NCBI RefSeq assembly: GCF_016904885.1
Contig: NZ_JADWYI010000001.1
Coordinates: forward strand, 4,092,001 to 4,156,000
DNA length: 64,000 nucleotides
Direction: 5' to 3'
Origin: Archangium primigenium
Lineage (GTDB): Bacteria > Myxococcota > Myxococcia > Myxococcales > Myxococcaceae
The notes below the pieces were generated by a model. That model saw only the letters and a program-made list of their open reading frames with translations, was not told the DNA's origin and did no database searches. Positions 46,002 through 54,404 of the stretch are shown here, one piece after another (position 1 is the stretch's first letter; every line of letters starts with the position of its first letter). The position numbers were made by a program, and so were the translations under genes.

Positions 46002-47045
46002 TCAGGGGGCGCCCGGGACGGAGATCCGGCTCTGCCGGTTCGTGCCGAGCCAGGTGTCCCGTCCGAGCCGGGACGGCTCGTTCCGGGTGAGCTGGAACGA
46101 GTGCTGGACACTCTCGCTCAGCGAGAGCTCGAAGCTGTACTCGAGGGGGTCGCGCGTGCAGAGCGCCACCACCTCGCAGGCGAGGGGATACAGGTCGCCC
46201 TCGGGCATCAAGCGCCGCCAGGCCTGGGGCGGCAGGGGGCCGATGTCGATCTGGAAGCGCCCGGTGCGATCGAAGGCCCGGCCCCCCAGCAGCGTGGTGC
46301 GCCCGAGCTGGTGGTGGGCGCGGCCCAGCTGCATCCGCGCGTCGATGTCCACCCACCGGCCCATGAACTGGTGCACGGTGACGCGCGCGCCCCCGAGCTC
46401 CTCACTGAGCACGTCCTGGAGCGCCAGCTCCAGCTTCTCGGCGGTGCGCACGCGGCTGGCGAGGATGGGAACGATGCGCAGCATGCGCCAGGCGGGCAGC
46501 TTCCCGGTCCGCTTCCGATCGAACGTGTCGAAGCCCGCCAGGGCCAGCAGGCGCCGGGACCACTGGTCCTCGCAGTCGGACGTCAGCTCACTGGTGACGC
46601 GGTAGCGCGACTCGATCCGGAAGAGCAGTGAGAGCAGCCGATGGTGGAACAGGTCCAGGAACTCGCGCCGCACGGGGCGGTCGGGATCCTCCTGGACCAC
46701 CTCCTCGGCCATGAACATGGGCAGCGGCGACACCGAGCCGGTGAGGCCGAGGAACGAGGTGATGACCTCGAACAGGGGCCGCCTGGCCAGGGCGTCCTCT
46801 TCCTGGGCGGGCACCTGCCGCAGCTCCAGCGCGCTGACATCGCCAGCGGAGAAGCCCAAGGACGGGTCATGCCGGAAGCGGATTTGCTCCTGGAGCACGG
46901 GCCCCAGCTCCCCGACGCGCGCCGCGTCCGCGGTGAGCCGCTCGAGGTAGGCCACCAGGGGGAAGAAGGCCTGGCGGTTGACCCGGGGACGGAGCGCCTC
47001 GGCGGCCGCTACAAGAGCATCTGGGTGCCGTTCCGGGGAGGCCAC
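46002..47045 (-). CDS. tssG: T6SS baseplate subunit TssG
   Basis: TssG is part of the TssE-F-G-K baseplate wedge. The 347-residue product has the family N-terminus (FFPLVAYLERL, then VLQEQIRFRHDPSLGFSAGDVSALEL) and later GLTGSVSPLPMFMAEEV and LLGGRAFDRTGRFQIDIGPL. The start was set at GTG 47045 because TGGAG lies just upstream and the resulting N-terminus matches the family; it overlaps tssF by 37 bases. No ATG is available in frame near the tssF stop. Confidence 0.93.
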   Translation of the reverse strand: MASPERHPDALVAAAEALRPRVNRQAFFPLVAYLERLTADAARVGELGPVLQEQIRFRHDPSLGFSAGDVSALELRQVPAQEEDALARRPLFEVITSFLGLTGSVSPLPMFMAEEVVQEDPDRPVRREFLDLFHHRLLSLLFRIESRYRVTSELTSDCEDQWSRRLLALAGFDTFDRKRTGKLPAWRMLRIVPILASRVRTAEKLELALQDVLSEELGGARVTVHQFMGRWVDIDARMQLGRAHHQLGRTTLLGGRAFDRTGRFQIDIGPLPPQAWRRLMPEGDLYPLACEVVALCTRDPLEYSFELSLSESVQHSFQLTRNEPSRLGRDTWLGTNRQSRISVPGAP

Positions 47046-48751
47046 GCGTACTCCATCTGCGAGGGCTGGACGCGCATCGCCAGCTCGTTGAAGGCATTGA
47101 GGGTGACGTTGGCGGCGAACAGCTCGTCCAGGATGCACCCGAAGAGGAACGCATCCCCGATGCCCATGAAGCTCGTGCCGTCGAGCTCCAACAGCGTGCG
47201 GGTGCCGCGCACCGGGGTGCCCTGCAGGAAGCGGGTGCAGGTGCTCACCTCCACCTTGCGCAGGGCGTTGATGCGCAGGCGGTTGGCCCGGCCCGTCAGG
47301 TCGTCCGTGAGGGCGTGGAAGTTGTAGAGCTCCAGCAACCGGCGCAGCACGTCGGCGTCCGCGAGCGAGCGCTGGTTGATGGCCAGGTGCGACATCAGCC
47401 GCCAGTGCAGCTCGGTGCCCAGGGGCGCGCGGGCGGGCCGGCTCACGGGGGTGATGTTCTTGAAGCGCGCCTGGGTGGGCGAGGTGAACGTCGGCAGACA
47501 GACGTCGCCCACCTGCAGCCGGGTGGGCAGGGAGCGGTTGGTGCAGGTGAGCTCGATGGACAGGGTCTCCTCGGTGAGGGCGGGCACCACGTCGCGGGCC
47601 GTCTCCAGGGAGAGGTAGGTGTCGATGCCGTCATCGATGGGTGAGGCCGTACGTCTCAACCGGTAGAAGGCGGGCTCGGCGTCGCCGCCCGCGCCATGCG
47701 CGAAGTCGAAGAAGGGCCGGTAGTGGCGCCGGTCGTTGCGGCCCGACCGCAGGCCCGTCACCTGGTCCACCGAGTACACCTCCGAGTGCCGGGGCTCCAT
47801 GTCGGAGGCGCGCAGGAGGTGCTCGCCGTCCAGGGTGTGGTGGCGCAGCGGGTGGGCGGAGGCGGAGAACAGGTTGATGGCGGGCGCGCAATTGAGCCGG
47901 AACATGTCCCGGCCAATGCGCGCCTCCAGGGGGGGAGGACGCTGCAGGTGGAAGGCGAGCTCGAAGCGGTCCTCCGCGACGGAGGCGGCGGACTCCAGCT
48001 GGTGCACCTCGAAGAAGAGGAACTTCTCCGGCAGGGTGAAGTACTCCTGCATCTGCCGGTAGCCCTCGGACGCCCGGGGCCAGGGCAGCAGCCGGAAGTC
48101 CCGCTCGAAGCCGATGGGTCGGAGCGACTGGGGCGGCAGCCACACGCTGTGACCCGAGCCCATGCGCACCTCGATGCCCCGGCAGTAGCGCAAGAGCCAC
48201 AGCAAGATGAGCGAGCTGGTGGCCAGATCCGAGTGGATGAACAGCCGGAGGCCGCCGGGCTTGAACACCTCCACGCGGCCCTGCTCCTGGGCCTGGAAGT
48301 TGAGCCGCAGCACGGGCGCGGCGCTGGCGGACTTGTCGAGCGAGGCGTCCTCCAGCGTCAGGGGCAGCAGGGCCACGTCTGACGTGGTGCGGAAGACACA
48401 GGACGTGCCGTCGATGGGCTGGGCCGCGACCTCCGTGCCCGCGGGCACCTGGGCGCGGCCGCGCAGGGCGCGCAGCTGAGGGGTGAACTCCAGGATGGTG
48501 GCGGCGGGCAGGGGCCGCAGGTAGTGCGGCAGCAGCAGATCCGTGAGGACGTGCACCATCTCCGGGATGTCGTCCTCCACCCGCTCGCGCACGCGCGCCG
48601 TCAGGAAGGCGAAGCCCTCGAGCAGCCGCTCCACGTCGGGGTCTCCCCCTCGCTCCACGAGCAGGCCCGCCACGGTGGGATTGGCCAGGCCAAAGGCCCG
48701 TCCCGTCTCGCGCAGGTAGGTGAGCTCACTCAGGTAGTATTTGCTGAACAT
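47009..48751 (-). CDS. tssF: T6SS baseplate subunit TssF
   Basis: The 580-residue protein has the highly typical TssF N-terminus (MFSKYYLSELTYLRETGRAF) and DPDVERLLEGFAFLTARVRERVEDDIPEMVH, followed by the VasA/ImpG body and CFRT/EVAAQP-type motif. TssF forms a heterodimer-rich wedge with TssG around the spike. It starts 17 bases after tssE and overlaps tssG by 37 bases, supporting coupled synthesis of the TssF/TssG complex. Confidence 0.96.
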   Translation of the reverse strand: MFSKYYLSELTYLRETGRAFGLANPTVAGLLVERGGDPDVERLLEGFAFLTARVRERVEDDIPEMVHVLTDLLLPHYLRPLPAATILEFTPQLRALRGRAQVPAGTEVAAQPIDGTSCVFRTTSDVALLPLTLEDASLDKSASAAPVLRLNFQAQEQGRVEVFKPGGLRLFIHSDLATSSLILLWLLRYCRGIEVRMGSGHSVWLPPQSLRPIGFERDFRLLPWPRASEGYRQMQEYFTLPEKFLFFEVHQLESAASVAEDRFELAFHLQRPPPLEARIGRDMFRLNCAPAINLFSASAHPLRHHTLDGEHLLRASDMEPRHSEVYSVDQVTGLRSGRNDRRHYRPFFDFAHGAGGDAEPAFYRLRRTASPIDDGIDTYLSLETARDVVPALTEETLSIELTCTNRSLPTRLQVGDVCLPTFTSPTQARFKNITPVSRPARAPLGTELHWRLMSHLAINQRSLADADVLRRLLELYNFHALTDDLTGRANRLRINALRKVEVSTCTRFLQGTPVRGTRTLLELDGTSFMGIGDAFLFGCILDELFAANVTLNAFNELAMRVQPSQMEYAWPPRNGTQMLL

Positions 48752-48768
48752 GCGCGCGCCTCACGGAC

Positions 48769-49167
48769 TCACCACAACTCGACCTGGCCGCCGGCGCCCA
48801 CCCGGGTCCGGAAGCGGAAAATGTCGCGGCTGCCCTTCTGGGCGAGCTGCGCGGTGATCTCGAACTTCAACGCCACGGGCTCGTTGTCGTCGGGCAGGTG
48901 CTGCACCACCACGTTGCGCAGTCGCGGTTCGTACTCCTGGATGGCCGAGCGGATGGAGGCCTGGATCTTCTGCAGGGCCGCCGGGTAGGAGTGGACGACA
49001 TCGTTGAAGTCCAGGATGCCGTAGCCAGGGGCGGCGACGGACTCCCCCTTGCGGGTGTTGAGCAACACCCGCAGGTGGCGGGTGATGGATTCGAGCGGAT
49101 CCTCCCGGCGCGAGGACAGGTGCACGCCGCCGTTCTCGAGCCGGGAGAGGAGACCTCGGGTGGACAT
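48769..49167 (-). CDS. tssE: T6SS baseplate subunit TssE (gp25-like lysozyme family)
   Basis: The 132-residue protein has the gp25/TssE signature: SITRHLRVLLNTRKGE, the PGYGILDFND loop and the conserved EPRL in IQEYEPRLRNV. TssE sits in the baseplate and starts sheath polymerisation. It lies 30 bases downstream of hcp and 17 bases before tssF. Confidence 0.95.
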   Translation of the reverse strand: MSTRGLLSRLENGGVHLSSRREDPLESITRHLRVLLNTRKGESVAAPGYGILDFNDVVHSYPAALQKIQASIRSAIQEYEPRLRNVVVQHLPDDNEPVALKFEITAQLAQKGSRDIFRFRTRVGAGGQVELW

Positions 49168-49197
49168 CGGTGGAGACCTCCTGAGGGGGGACGACGG

Positions 49198-49689
49198 CTA
49201 GCGCTGATCCGACCAGGTGTCCTCGTGCTGCACGCCGCCGTTCGTGTAGGTCCACGAGATGGTGTGGAACACGAACGAGACCTCCTCCAGCGGAGGCTCG
49301 AAGGACGTGGCGGGCACGATGGTGCTGGGCACGTACTGCTTGATGTGGTTGATGCGGCCCTGCTTGATGGCCACGCTGTAGAACTGCTCCGTGGTGCCAT
49401 CCCCCGTGGGGTTGGGGCGGAAGAACTTGAGCGTGCCCTCGATGACGGCGTTCTCCGCCAGCGCTTTCATGAGCAGGGGCGAGCTCTTGTCGATGCGCTT
49501 GCGGATGAGCAGGGGCGCGTACTGGCGCCGGCCGGACGCGATGCCCGAGCCTCGCTCACGCGCCGTGACGACCTCCTGCTCGTAATAGACACATTCGATG
49601 GAGCCGTCGCGGCCCAGGCTCTTCTGGGTGCTGTCACCCTTGATGTCCGCGCCATTGGCCTTCAAAAAGAGGTGTACCGTCTCTGCCAT
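49198..49689 (-). CDS. hcp: T6SS tube protein Hcp
   Basis: Hcp forms hexameric rings that stack into the inner tube and carries small effectors. The 163-residue product matches the family: FLKANGADIKGDST, IECVYYEQEV, RRQYAPLLIRKRIDKSSPLLMKAL and the C-terminal FEPPLEEVSFVFHTISWTY. AGGAG lies about 9 bases before ATG 49689. A stable hairpin in the leader (49725-49744) separates it from tssC and may help set its high expression. Confidence 0.96.
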   Translation of the reverse strand: MAETVHLFLKANGADIKGDSTQKSLGRDGSIECVYYEQEVVTARERGSGIASGRRQYAPLLIRKRIDKSSPLLMKALAENAVIEGTLKFFRPNPTGDGTTEQFYSVAIKQGRINHIKQYVPSTIVPATSFEPPLEEVSFVFHTISWTYTNGGVQHEDTWSDQR

Positions 49690-49724
49690 GTTGGGCTCTC
49701 CTGAGGACTTCGGGGTTGCGGGGG

Positions 49725-49744
49725 CCGGAGCCTTTCGGCTCCGG
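49725..49744 (-). other. Stable mRNA hairpin with GNRA loop between tssC and hcp
   Basis: On the transcribed strand CCGGAGCC-GAAA-GGCTCCGG forms a perfect 8-bp GC stem closed by a GAAA tetraloop. It lies in the 71-base tssC-hcp gap, 35 bases before the hcp start. No U-tract follows, so it is not a standard terminator; it may protect hcp mRNA or mark processing. Confidence 0.65.
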
Positions 49745-49760
49745 GTACGGCGAAGGCGGG

Positions 49761-51251
49761 CTACTCCTTGTCGAGCTTGCCCACGAGCGACAGGGTGAAG
49801 GACGCGCCCATGTACTTGAAGTGCGGGCGCACCTGGATGTTGCAGCGGTACCAGCCCGGCTGCCCATCCACGTCCTCCACGCTCACGTGCGCGCTGCGCA
49901 GCGGCCGGCGCGAGCGCACCACGGGCGCCGGGTCATCCATGTCCGCCACGTACTGGCTCAGCCAGTGGTTGAGCTCGCGCTCCAGGTCCGAGCGCTCCTT
50001 CCAGCTGCCGATCTGCTCGCGCTGCAGCACCTTGATGTAGTGCGCCAGGCGGCTCATGATGAACATGTAGGGCAGCTGTGTGCTCAGCCGGTAGTTGGTC
50101 TCCGCCTGCTTGCCCTCGGGCGTGCCGCCGAAGTACTTGGCGCGCTGCACGGAGTTGGCGGAGAAGAAGGCGGCGTTGTCCGCGGACTTGCGGAACACCA
50201 GGCCGATGAAACCCTCCTCGGACAGCTCGTACTCGCGGCGCTCGGTGAGCAGGACCTCGGTGGGAATCTTGGTCTGGATCTCCCCCAGGGCCTCGTACTG
50301 GTGCAGCGGCAGGTTCTCCACCGCGCCGCCGGACTGCGGGCCGATGATGTTCGGGCTCCAGCGGTATTTGGCGAAGGAGTCCGCCACGCGGCTGGCGAGC
50401 GCGATGGAGGCATGGCCCCACAGGTAGCGCTCGTGCTCGCCCACCACGTCCTCGTGGAAGTTGAAGGACTTCACCGGGATGGTGTCCTCCCCATAGGGCA
50501 GCCGCAGCAGGAAGCGCGGCAGGCACAGGCCCACGTAGCGCGAGTCCTCGCTGTCGCGGAACGAGTGCCAGCGCGCGTACTGCGGCCCGCCGAGCAACGA
50601 GTTGAGATCCTTGAGGTTGGGCAGGGTGCGGAAGTCCCCCTCGCCAAAGAACTCCGCGCTGGCGTTGGACAGGAACGGCGCATGCGCCATGGACGCCACC
50701 GCGGCGCACTTGCGCAAGAGCTCCATGTCCTGGGGACCGGGGCCGAAGTCGTAGTTGCCGCACAGCAGGCCATAGGGCTTGCCGCCGAACACGCCGTACT
50801 CGTTGGAGTAGACGATCCGGTACAGGCCGCTCTTGACCACCTCGGGGGCATCCTCGAAGTCCTTGAGCAGATCCTCCTTGGAGACGTTGAGCATCTCCAC
50901 CCGGATGTTCTCGCGGAAGTCCACCTTGTCGACGAGGAATTTGAGCGAGCGCCACGTGGACTCCATCGCCTGGAAGTCCCGGTGGTGGATGATCTCGTTG
51001 ACCTGGGTGCTCAGGCGCTGATCGATCTCCGCGATCATCGCGTCCACCAGCGCCTTGTCCACCCGCTCCTCGCCGCGGTGGGGCGCCAGCATCTCGGTGA
51101 TGAAGGCCTGCACGCCGCGCCGGGCCACGTCATAGCCCTCGTCCTGGGGCTTGAGCCGCGTCTCGGCGAGGATGGAGTTGAGCAGAGAGGCATTGGACTG
51201 CGCCGTCTCCACGATGCCGCCGCTCTTCAACACGTTCGTCTCGGTGCTCAT
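49761..51251 (-). CDS. tssC: T6SS sheath large subunit TssC (VipB)
   Basis: With TssB it builds the contractile sheath. The 496-residue protein has family hallmarks: FQAMESTWRSLKFLVD, LCGNYDFGPGPQDMELL, FSANSVQRAKYFGG and the C-terminal GWYRCNIQVRPHFKYMGASFTLSLVGKLDKE, which includes the strands that weave into TssB. It follows tssB by 24 bases. Confidence 0.97.
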   Translation of the reverse strand: MSTETNVLKSGGIVETAQSNASLLNSILAETRLKPQDEGYDVARRGVQAFITEMLAPHRGEERVDKALVDAMIAEIDQRLSTQVNEIIHHRDFQAMESTWRSLKFLVDKVDFRENIRVEMLNVSKEDLLKDFEDAPEVVKSGLYRIVYSNEYGVFGGKPYGLLCGNYDFGPGPQDMELLRKCAAVASMAHAPFLSNASAEFFGEGDFRTLPNLKDLNSLLGGPQYARWHSFRDSEDSRYVGLCLPRFLLRLPYGEDTIPVKSFNFHEDVVGEHERYLWGHASIALASRVADSFAKYRWSPNIIGPQSGGAVENLPLHQYEALGEIQTKIPTEVLLTERREYELSEEGFIGLVFRKSADNAAFFSANSVQRAKYFGGTPEGKQAETNYRLSTQLPYMFIMSRLAHYIKVLQREQIGSWKERSDLERELNHWLSQYVADMDDPAPVVRSRRPLRSAHVSVEDVDGQPGWYRCNIQVRPHFKYMGASFTLSLVGKLDKE

Positions 51252-51275
51252 GGGGTCATCGGTCCTTTCGGAGGA

Positions 51276-51782
51276 CTACGCGGGTCCGTGGGTGGCGTCA
51301 TCCTTCAGGCCCAGCTCACGCATCAGCTTCTGTCGGCTGTCCGGGTCCGCGAGCAGCGACTGCAGCTTGCGACGGAACGCGGGCAGGTTGCCCAAGGGGC
51401 CCTTGAGGGCATGCAGGGCCGCGCGCAGCTCCAGGAGCGTCTTGAGTTCCGGCACCTGATTGACAACGCTCTCGGGCGAGAAGTCCGCCAGGGTCTTGAA
51501 TTCGAGCGTCATCGGCAGCTCGGCGGCCGGATCGTTGGACAGCGTGTCGGGCACCGACAGCGTCACTTTCAATCCCTGCTGCGCCATCACCTCGTTGAAG
51601 TTGTCCTTGTCCACGTTGATGGGGGCCCGGTCCTCCAGCGCCCGCGCGTCCGGCCGGTGCGTGTAATCCCCCATCATCAGAATCTTCAACGGCAGCTCCA
51701 CCTGCTCCTGCGCGGTGCCGGTGGCGGGCTTGTAGACGATGTTGACGCGTTCGGTGGGCGCGACAGAACTTTCCTTGCTCAT
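51276..51782 (-). CDS. tssB: T6SS sheath small subunit TssB (VipA)
   Basis: The 168-residue protein carries RVNIVYKPATG, KILMMGDYTHR, VDKDNFNEVMAQQGL and the C-terminal FRRKLQSLLADPDSRQKLMREL segment typical of VipA, which binds ClpV. ATG 51782 was chosen over the longer frame because AAGGAG lies about 10 bases upstream and the product then begins like TssB (MSKESSVAP). Confidence 0.96.
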   Translation of the reverse strand: MSKESSVAPTERVNIVYKPATGTAQEQVELPLKILMMGDYTHRPDARALEDRAPINVDKDNFNEVMAQQGLKVTLSVPDTLSNDPAAELPMTLEFKTLADFSPESVVNQVPELKTLLELRAALHALKGPLGNLPAFRRKLQSLLADPDSRQKLMRELGLKDDATHGPA

Positions 51783-51863
51783 GGGCAGGACGGCTCCTTC
51801 GGGTGGGGGGAGTGGAAAATGCAACGGGCAACGCACGGTCCGTGAAGCCTGTGCGGCGAGACA

Positions 51864-53456
51864 TCATACCTCCAGTGTGAACTGTCCTAAACGAAAGGAG
51901 GCGGATGGGTCAAGTCTTGTCAGACGACGAAAGTGAGCCCACGCCTCTGGGGAGACGGTGTTGGTAGTCTTTTGCACAGTCCTGCCCACGAGCAGGAGTC
52001 CTTCCAGACATTCCACGGACAAGGCGGGCTCCCATTCATCCAAACCGCGTGCCGTGCTCTCGGCGACCAGCTCTTCATAGAGGGCGCGCGCGAGCGCGGG
52101 CTGTGCGGAAAGGAAACACAACCGCGCCAAGAGGAGCCGGGCCTTGAAGCGGGGACGGCCCGCGGGGGCCTGGGTGACCTGGTGTTGCAGCAAGGCAATG
52201 GCCTCCGCGACACCGCTCGCGGCCAACACCTCGCGGACCGGGAGCGGCAGGGACGCATAGCGCTCGTCGTCGAGCACCTCGCGCGCGCGGGGCGGCGGCG
52301 GCGCGGCGGGCGTGTCGCGGGGGGTGAGCGTGGTGTCCAGCCACTTCCGGGTGCGCTCGTCGGCGAAGGGCGTTCCGTCCGCGGCGAGCAAGCCCGACAC
52401 GCCGGGCATGCGCTTGAGCACCGTGGCCAGCTCCCACCGCGCCGCCTCGCGCGCGGCGGTGTGGGTGTCCCCGAGACCCGTCAGCGCGGCGTCGCTGTAG
52501 CGCTGGAGATCCAGGGAGAAGCGGTGCTGGCCCATGGCGCCTTCCGCCTCCACCAGCAGCTCCGCCCAGCGGCCATGGGTCTCCAGCCGCTCCAACTGCG
52601 CGCGCAGGGAGGCGGGCAGGCCGGGCACGGACGTCCGGCCCTCCGTCCCTGGCGCGGGGGCCTGGGTGAGGTGCAGCCAGAGCCCCACGCGCAGCAGCCG
52701 GTAGGCGAGCGGCTCGGCGTCGTGGGCCTCGCGCAGCACCCGGGCGGACTCCACCAGGGCCGAGCCGAGGCCCCGGAGCTGCTCCAGCACGGCGTCCGCG
52801 TCTCCCGCCTGGCCCGCGGTCAGGGCGGGAGGCGGCGGAAGCGGGGTCGCGGGGACCACCTTCACGGGCGCGGGGAGGTCGGCGGGCGCGGGCCGCCGCT
52901 CCTGGAGCCGGCGCACGCCGTCGAGCAAGGGGCCCAGCGGGGGGCTTTGCTCCTCGAAGCGCGTGCGCGCCACCTCCGCCAGACGCCGGGCCGCGTCCTC
53001 CAACGACTCCGCCCACTCCCGGTTCCCGGCGGACACCTGGGCGGCCGGCAGGCTCTCCACCATCCGGTCCACGAACCAGCGCACCGCGTTCACGCGCCCC
53101 CGGAGACGCGTGGCCTCGGGGAACAGGGTGGGCCAGTAGCGCTCAAGCACCTCGGTGAGCACCGTCATGCCCGTCACGGCACCGCGCAGGCCATCGGTGG
53201 CATGCAGCCCGTGCGCCAGGTACGCGGCGAGCCAGAGATCCTTGGTGTCGCGCCGCAACAGCCCGCCCGCGTTCTCCACCACCCGGGCCCAGTCCACGGG
53301 CGTCCCAGTGGGCGACTCCAGTCGGGCCACCTCCCGCGAGACGATGTCGTAGGCGGGCTCGTGCTTGGCGGAGCGGCCCGCCGGCGTCTCCGCGGAGATG
53401 GGCTCCGTCCAGGCTCGGGCGCGCTCGCGAAGCTCTTCGAGGGACAAGGTGGGCAT
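51864..53456 (-). CDS. tssA: T6SS assembly factor TssA (long form with ImpA-N domain)
   Basis: The 530-residue protein begins with an ImpA-N type domain (~15-170: PAGRSAKHEPAYDIVSREV, VDWARVVENAGGLL, KDLWLAAYLAHGL, YWPTLFPE...RVNAVRWFVDRM). A Pro/Ala-rich linker follows and a helical C-terminal half with repeats (AREAARWELATVLK, RPRFKARLLLARLC), as in VasJ/TssA proteins that cap the growing sheath. ATG 53456 gives the normal family start. It sits 10 bases downstream of tagF. Confidence 0.92.
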   Translation of the reverse strand: MPTLSLEELRERARAWTEPISAETPAGRSAKHEPAYDIVSREVARLESPTGTPVDWARVVENAGGLLRRDTKDLWLAAYLAHGLHATDGLRGAVTGMTVLTEVLERYWPTLFPEATRLRGRVNAVRWFVDRMVESLPAAQVSAGNREWAESLEDAARRLAEVARTRFEEQSPPLGPLLDGVRRLQERRPAPADLPAPVKVVPATPLPPPPALTAGQAGDADAVLEQLRGLGSALVESARVLREAHDAEPLAYRLLRVGLWLHLTQAPAPGTEGRTSVPGLPASLRAQLERLETHGRWAELLVEAEGAMGQHRFSLDLQRYSDAALTGLGDTHTAAREAARWELATVLKRMPGVSGLLAADGTPFADERTRKWLDTTLTPRDTPAAPPPPRAREVLDDERYASLPLPVREVLAASGVAEAIALLQHQVTQAPAGRPRFKARLLLARLCFLSAQPALARALYEELVAESTARGLDEWEPALSVECLEGLLLVGRTVQKTTNTVSPEAWAHFRRLTRLDPSASFRLGQFTLEV

Positions 53457-53466
53457 GGGGGGGCGC

Positions 53467-54402
53467 TCAGCACGACAGGCCGTGGAGCAGCTCCTCGAGG
53501 GACGTGGTGGGAGAGTCGATGAGCCGGCGCTGGTGCTCGGTGAGCGCGCGCGCCGCCTGCTCGATGGCGGCCCCGCGGGAGGTGCGCAGGGGCCAGAGGC
53601 GCTGGCCGCCCGGGCCCGGACGCGCCAGGTGGGGAAGGAGCTCGGGTGGCATCGCGCCCAGGCACAAGAGCAGGCGGGGCTCGGGGTGCTCGGCCCAGAG
53701 GAGGGCCGGTGGCACGGAGGGCCAGCGCAGCAGGCGGGTCGCGAGTTCCAGCCAGGCGGAGGGCCCGAGCCCCGGGGGCAGGGGGCACTCCAGGACGACG
53801 TGGGCGCGGCCCCGCTGCCGGTGCCGTTCCCCGTCACAGGCGGTGCGGAAGGTGTGCAGGGCGTAATAGGGGCTTCCAGGCGCTTCGCCGGGCCGCAGCA
53901 GGGGCTGGAGCAGCTCGGGGCCGCGGGTGGTCATCCACAGCCCCTGGAGCTGGCGTCGGGCCCGGGTGAGGGCCTCGGGTGGCGGGTAGGGCAGGGCGCG
54001 GACGCGCTGGGTGAGGCCCACCACGTCCAGGGTCGCCGCGTCGTGCAGGAGCGCGGCACCGGCGGCCAGGAAGGGGCCGAACGCCGTGGGCAACACGGCG
54101 AGCTGGTTGGCCGCCGTGGGGCCGGGCAGCTCGGTGAAGACCGCCAGGGGGAACTCCCGGCCCACGCCGTCCGTGCTGGGGGCGAACACCCCCAGCAGCA
54201 CGTTCGCCTCACCCGGCGCGGTGAACAGGAAGTGCACCACCCCAGGGGGCAGCCCACACCGGGCGGCGCGGGCCGCCTCCACGCCCTCGGCCAGCCAGAG
54301 GTGCAGCTGGACGGCGAGCACGCTGGTGGCCTGGAGGCGGAGGAAATCGGTCTGGCAGGGCGTCTTGCCCACCAGTCCCGCCCTGACGGAGGACGCGCGC
54401 AT
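53467..54402 (-). CDS. tagF: T6SS-associated protein TagF
   Basis: The 311-residue protein has the TagF (DUF2094) N-terminus GKTPCQTDFLRLQA and GREFPLAVF. TagF is a post-translational repressor that acts beside the threonine phosphorylation pathway in Pseudomonas. Here no PpkA, PppA or Fha gene is visible nearby, so its partner is not in the window. The start is 2 bases after the tssM stop, with GGAG inside the end of tssM. Confidence 0.86.
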   Translation of the reverse strand: MRASSVRAGLVGKTPCQTDFLRLQATSVLAVQLHLWLAEGVEAARAARCGLPPGVVHFLFTAPGEANVLLGVFAPSTDGVGREFPLAVFTELPGPTAANQLAVLPTAFGPFLAAGAALLHDAATLDVVGLTQRVRALPYPPPEALTRARRQLQGLWMTTRGPELLQPLLRPGEAPGSPYYALHTFRTACDGERHRQRGRAHVVLECPLPPGLGPSAWLELATRLLRWPSVPPALLWAEHPEPRLLLCLGAMPPELLPHLARPGPGGQRLWPLRTSRGAAIEQAARALTEHQRRLIDSPTTSLEELLHGLSC

Positions 54403-54404
54403 GC

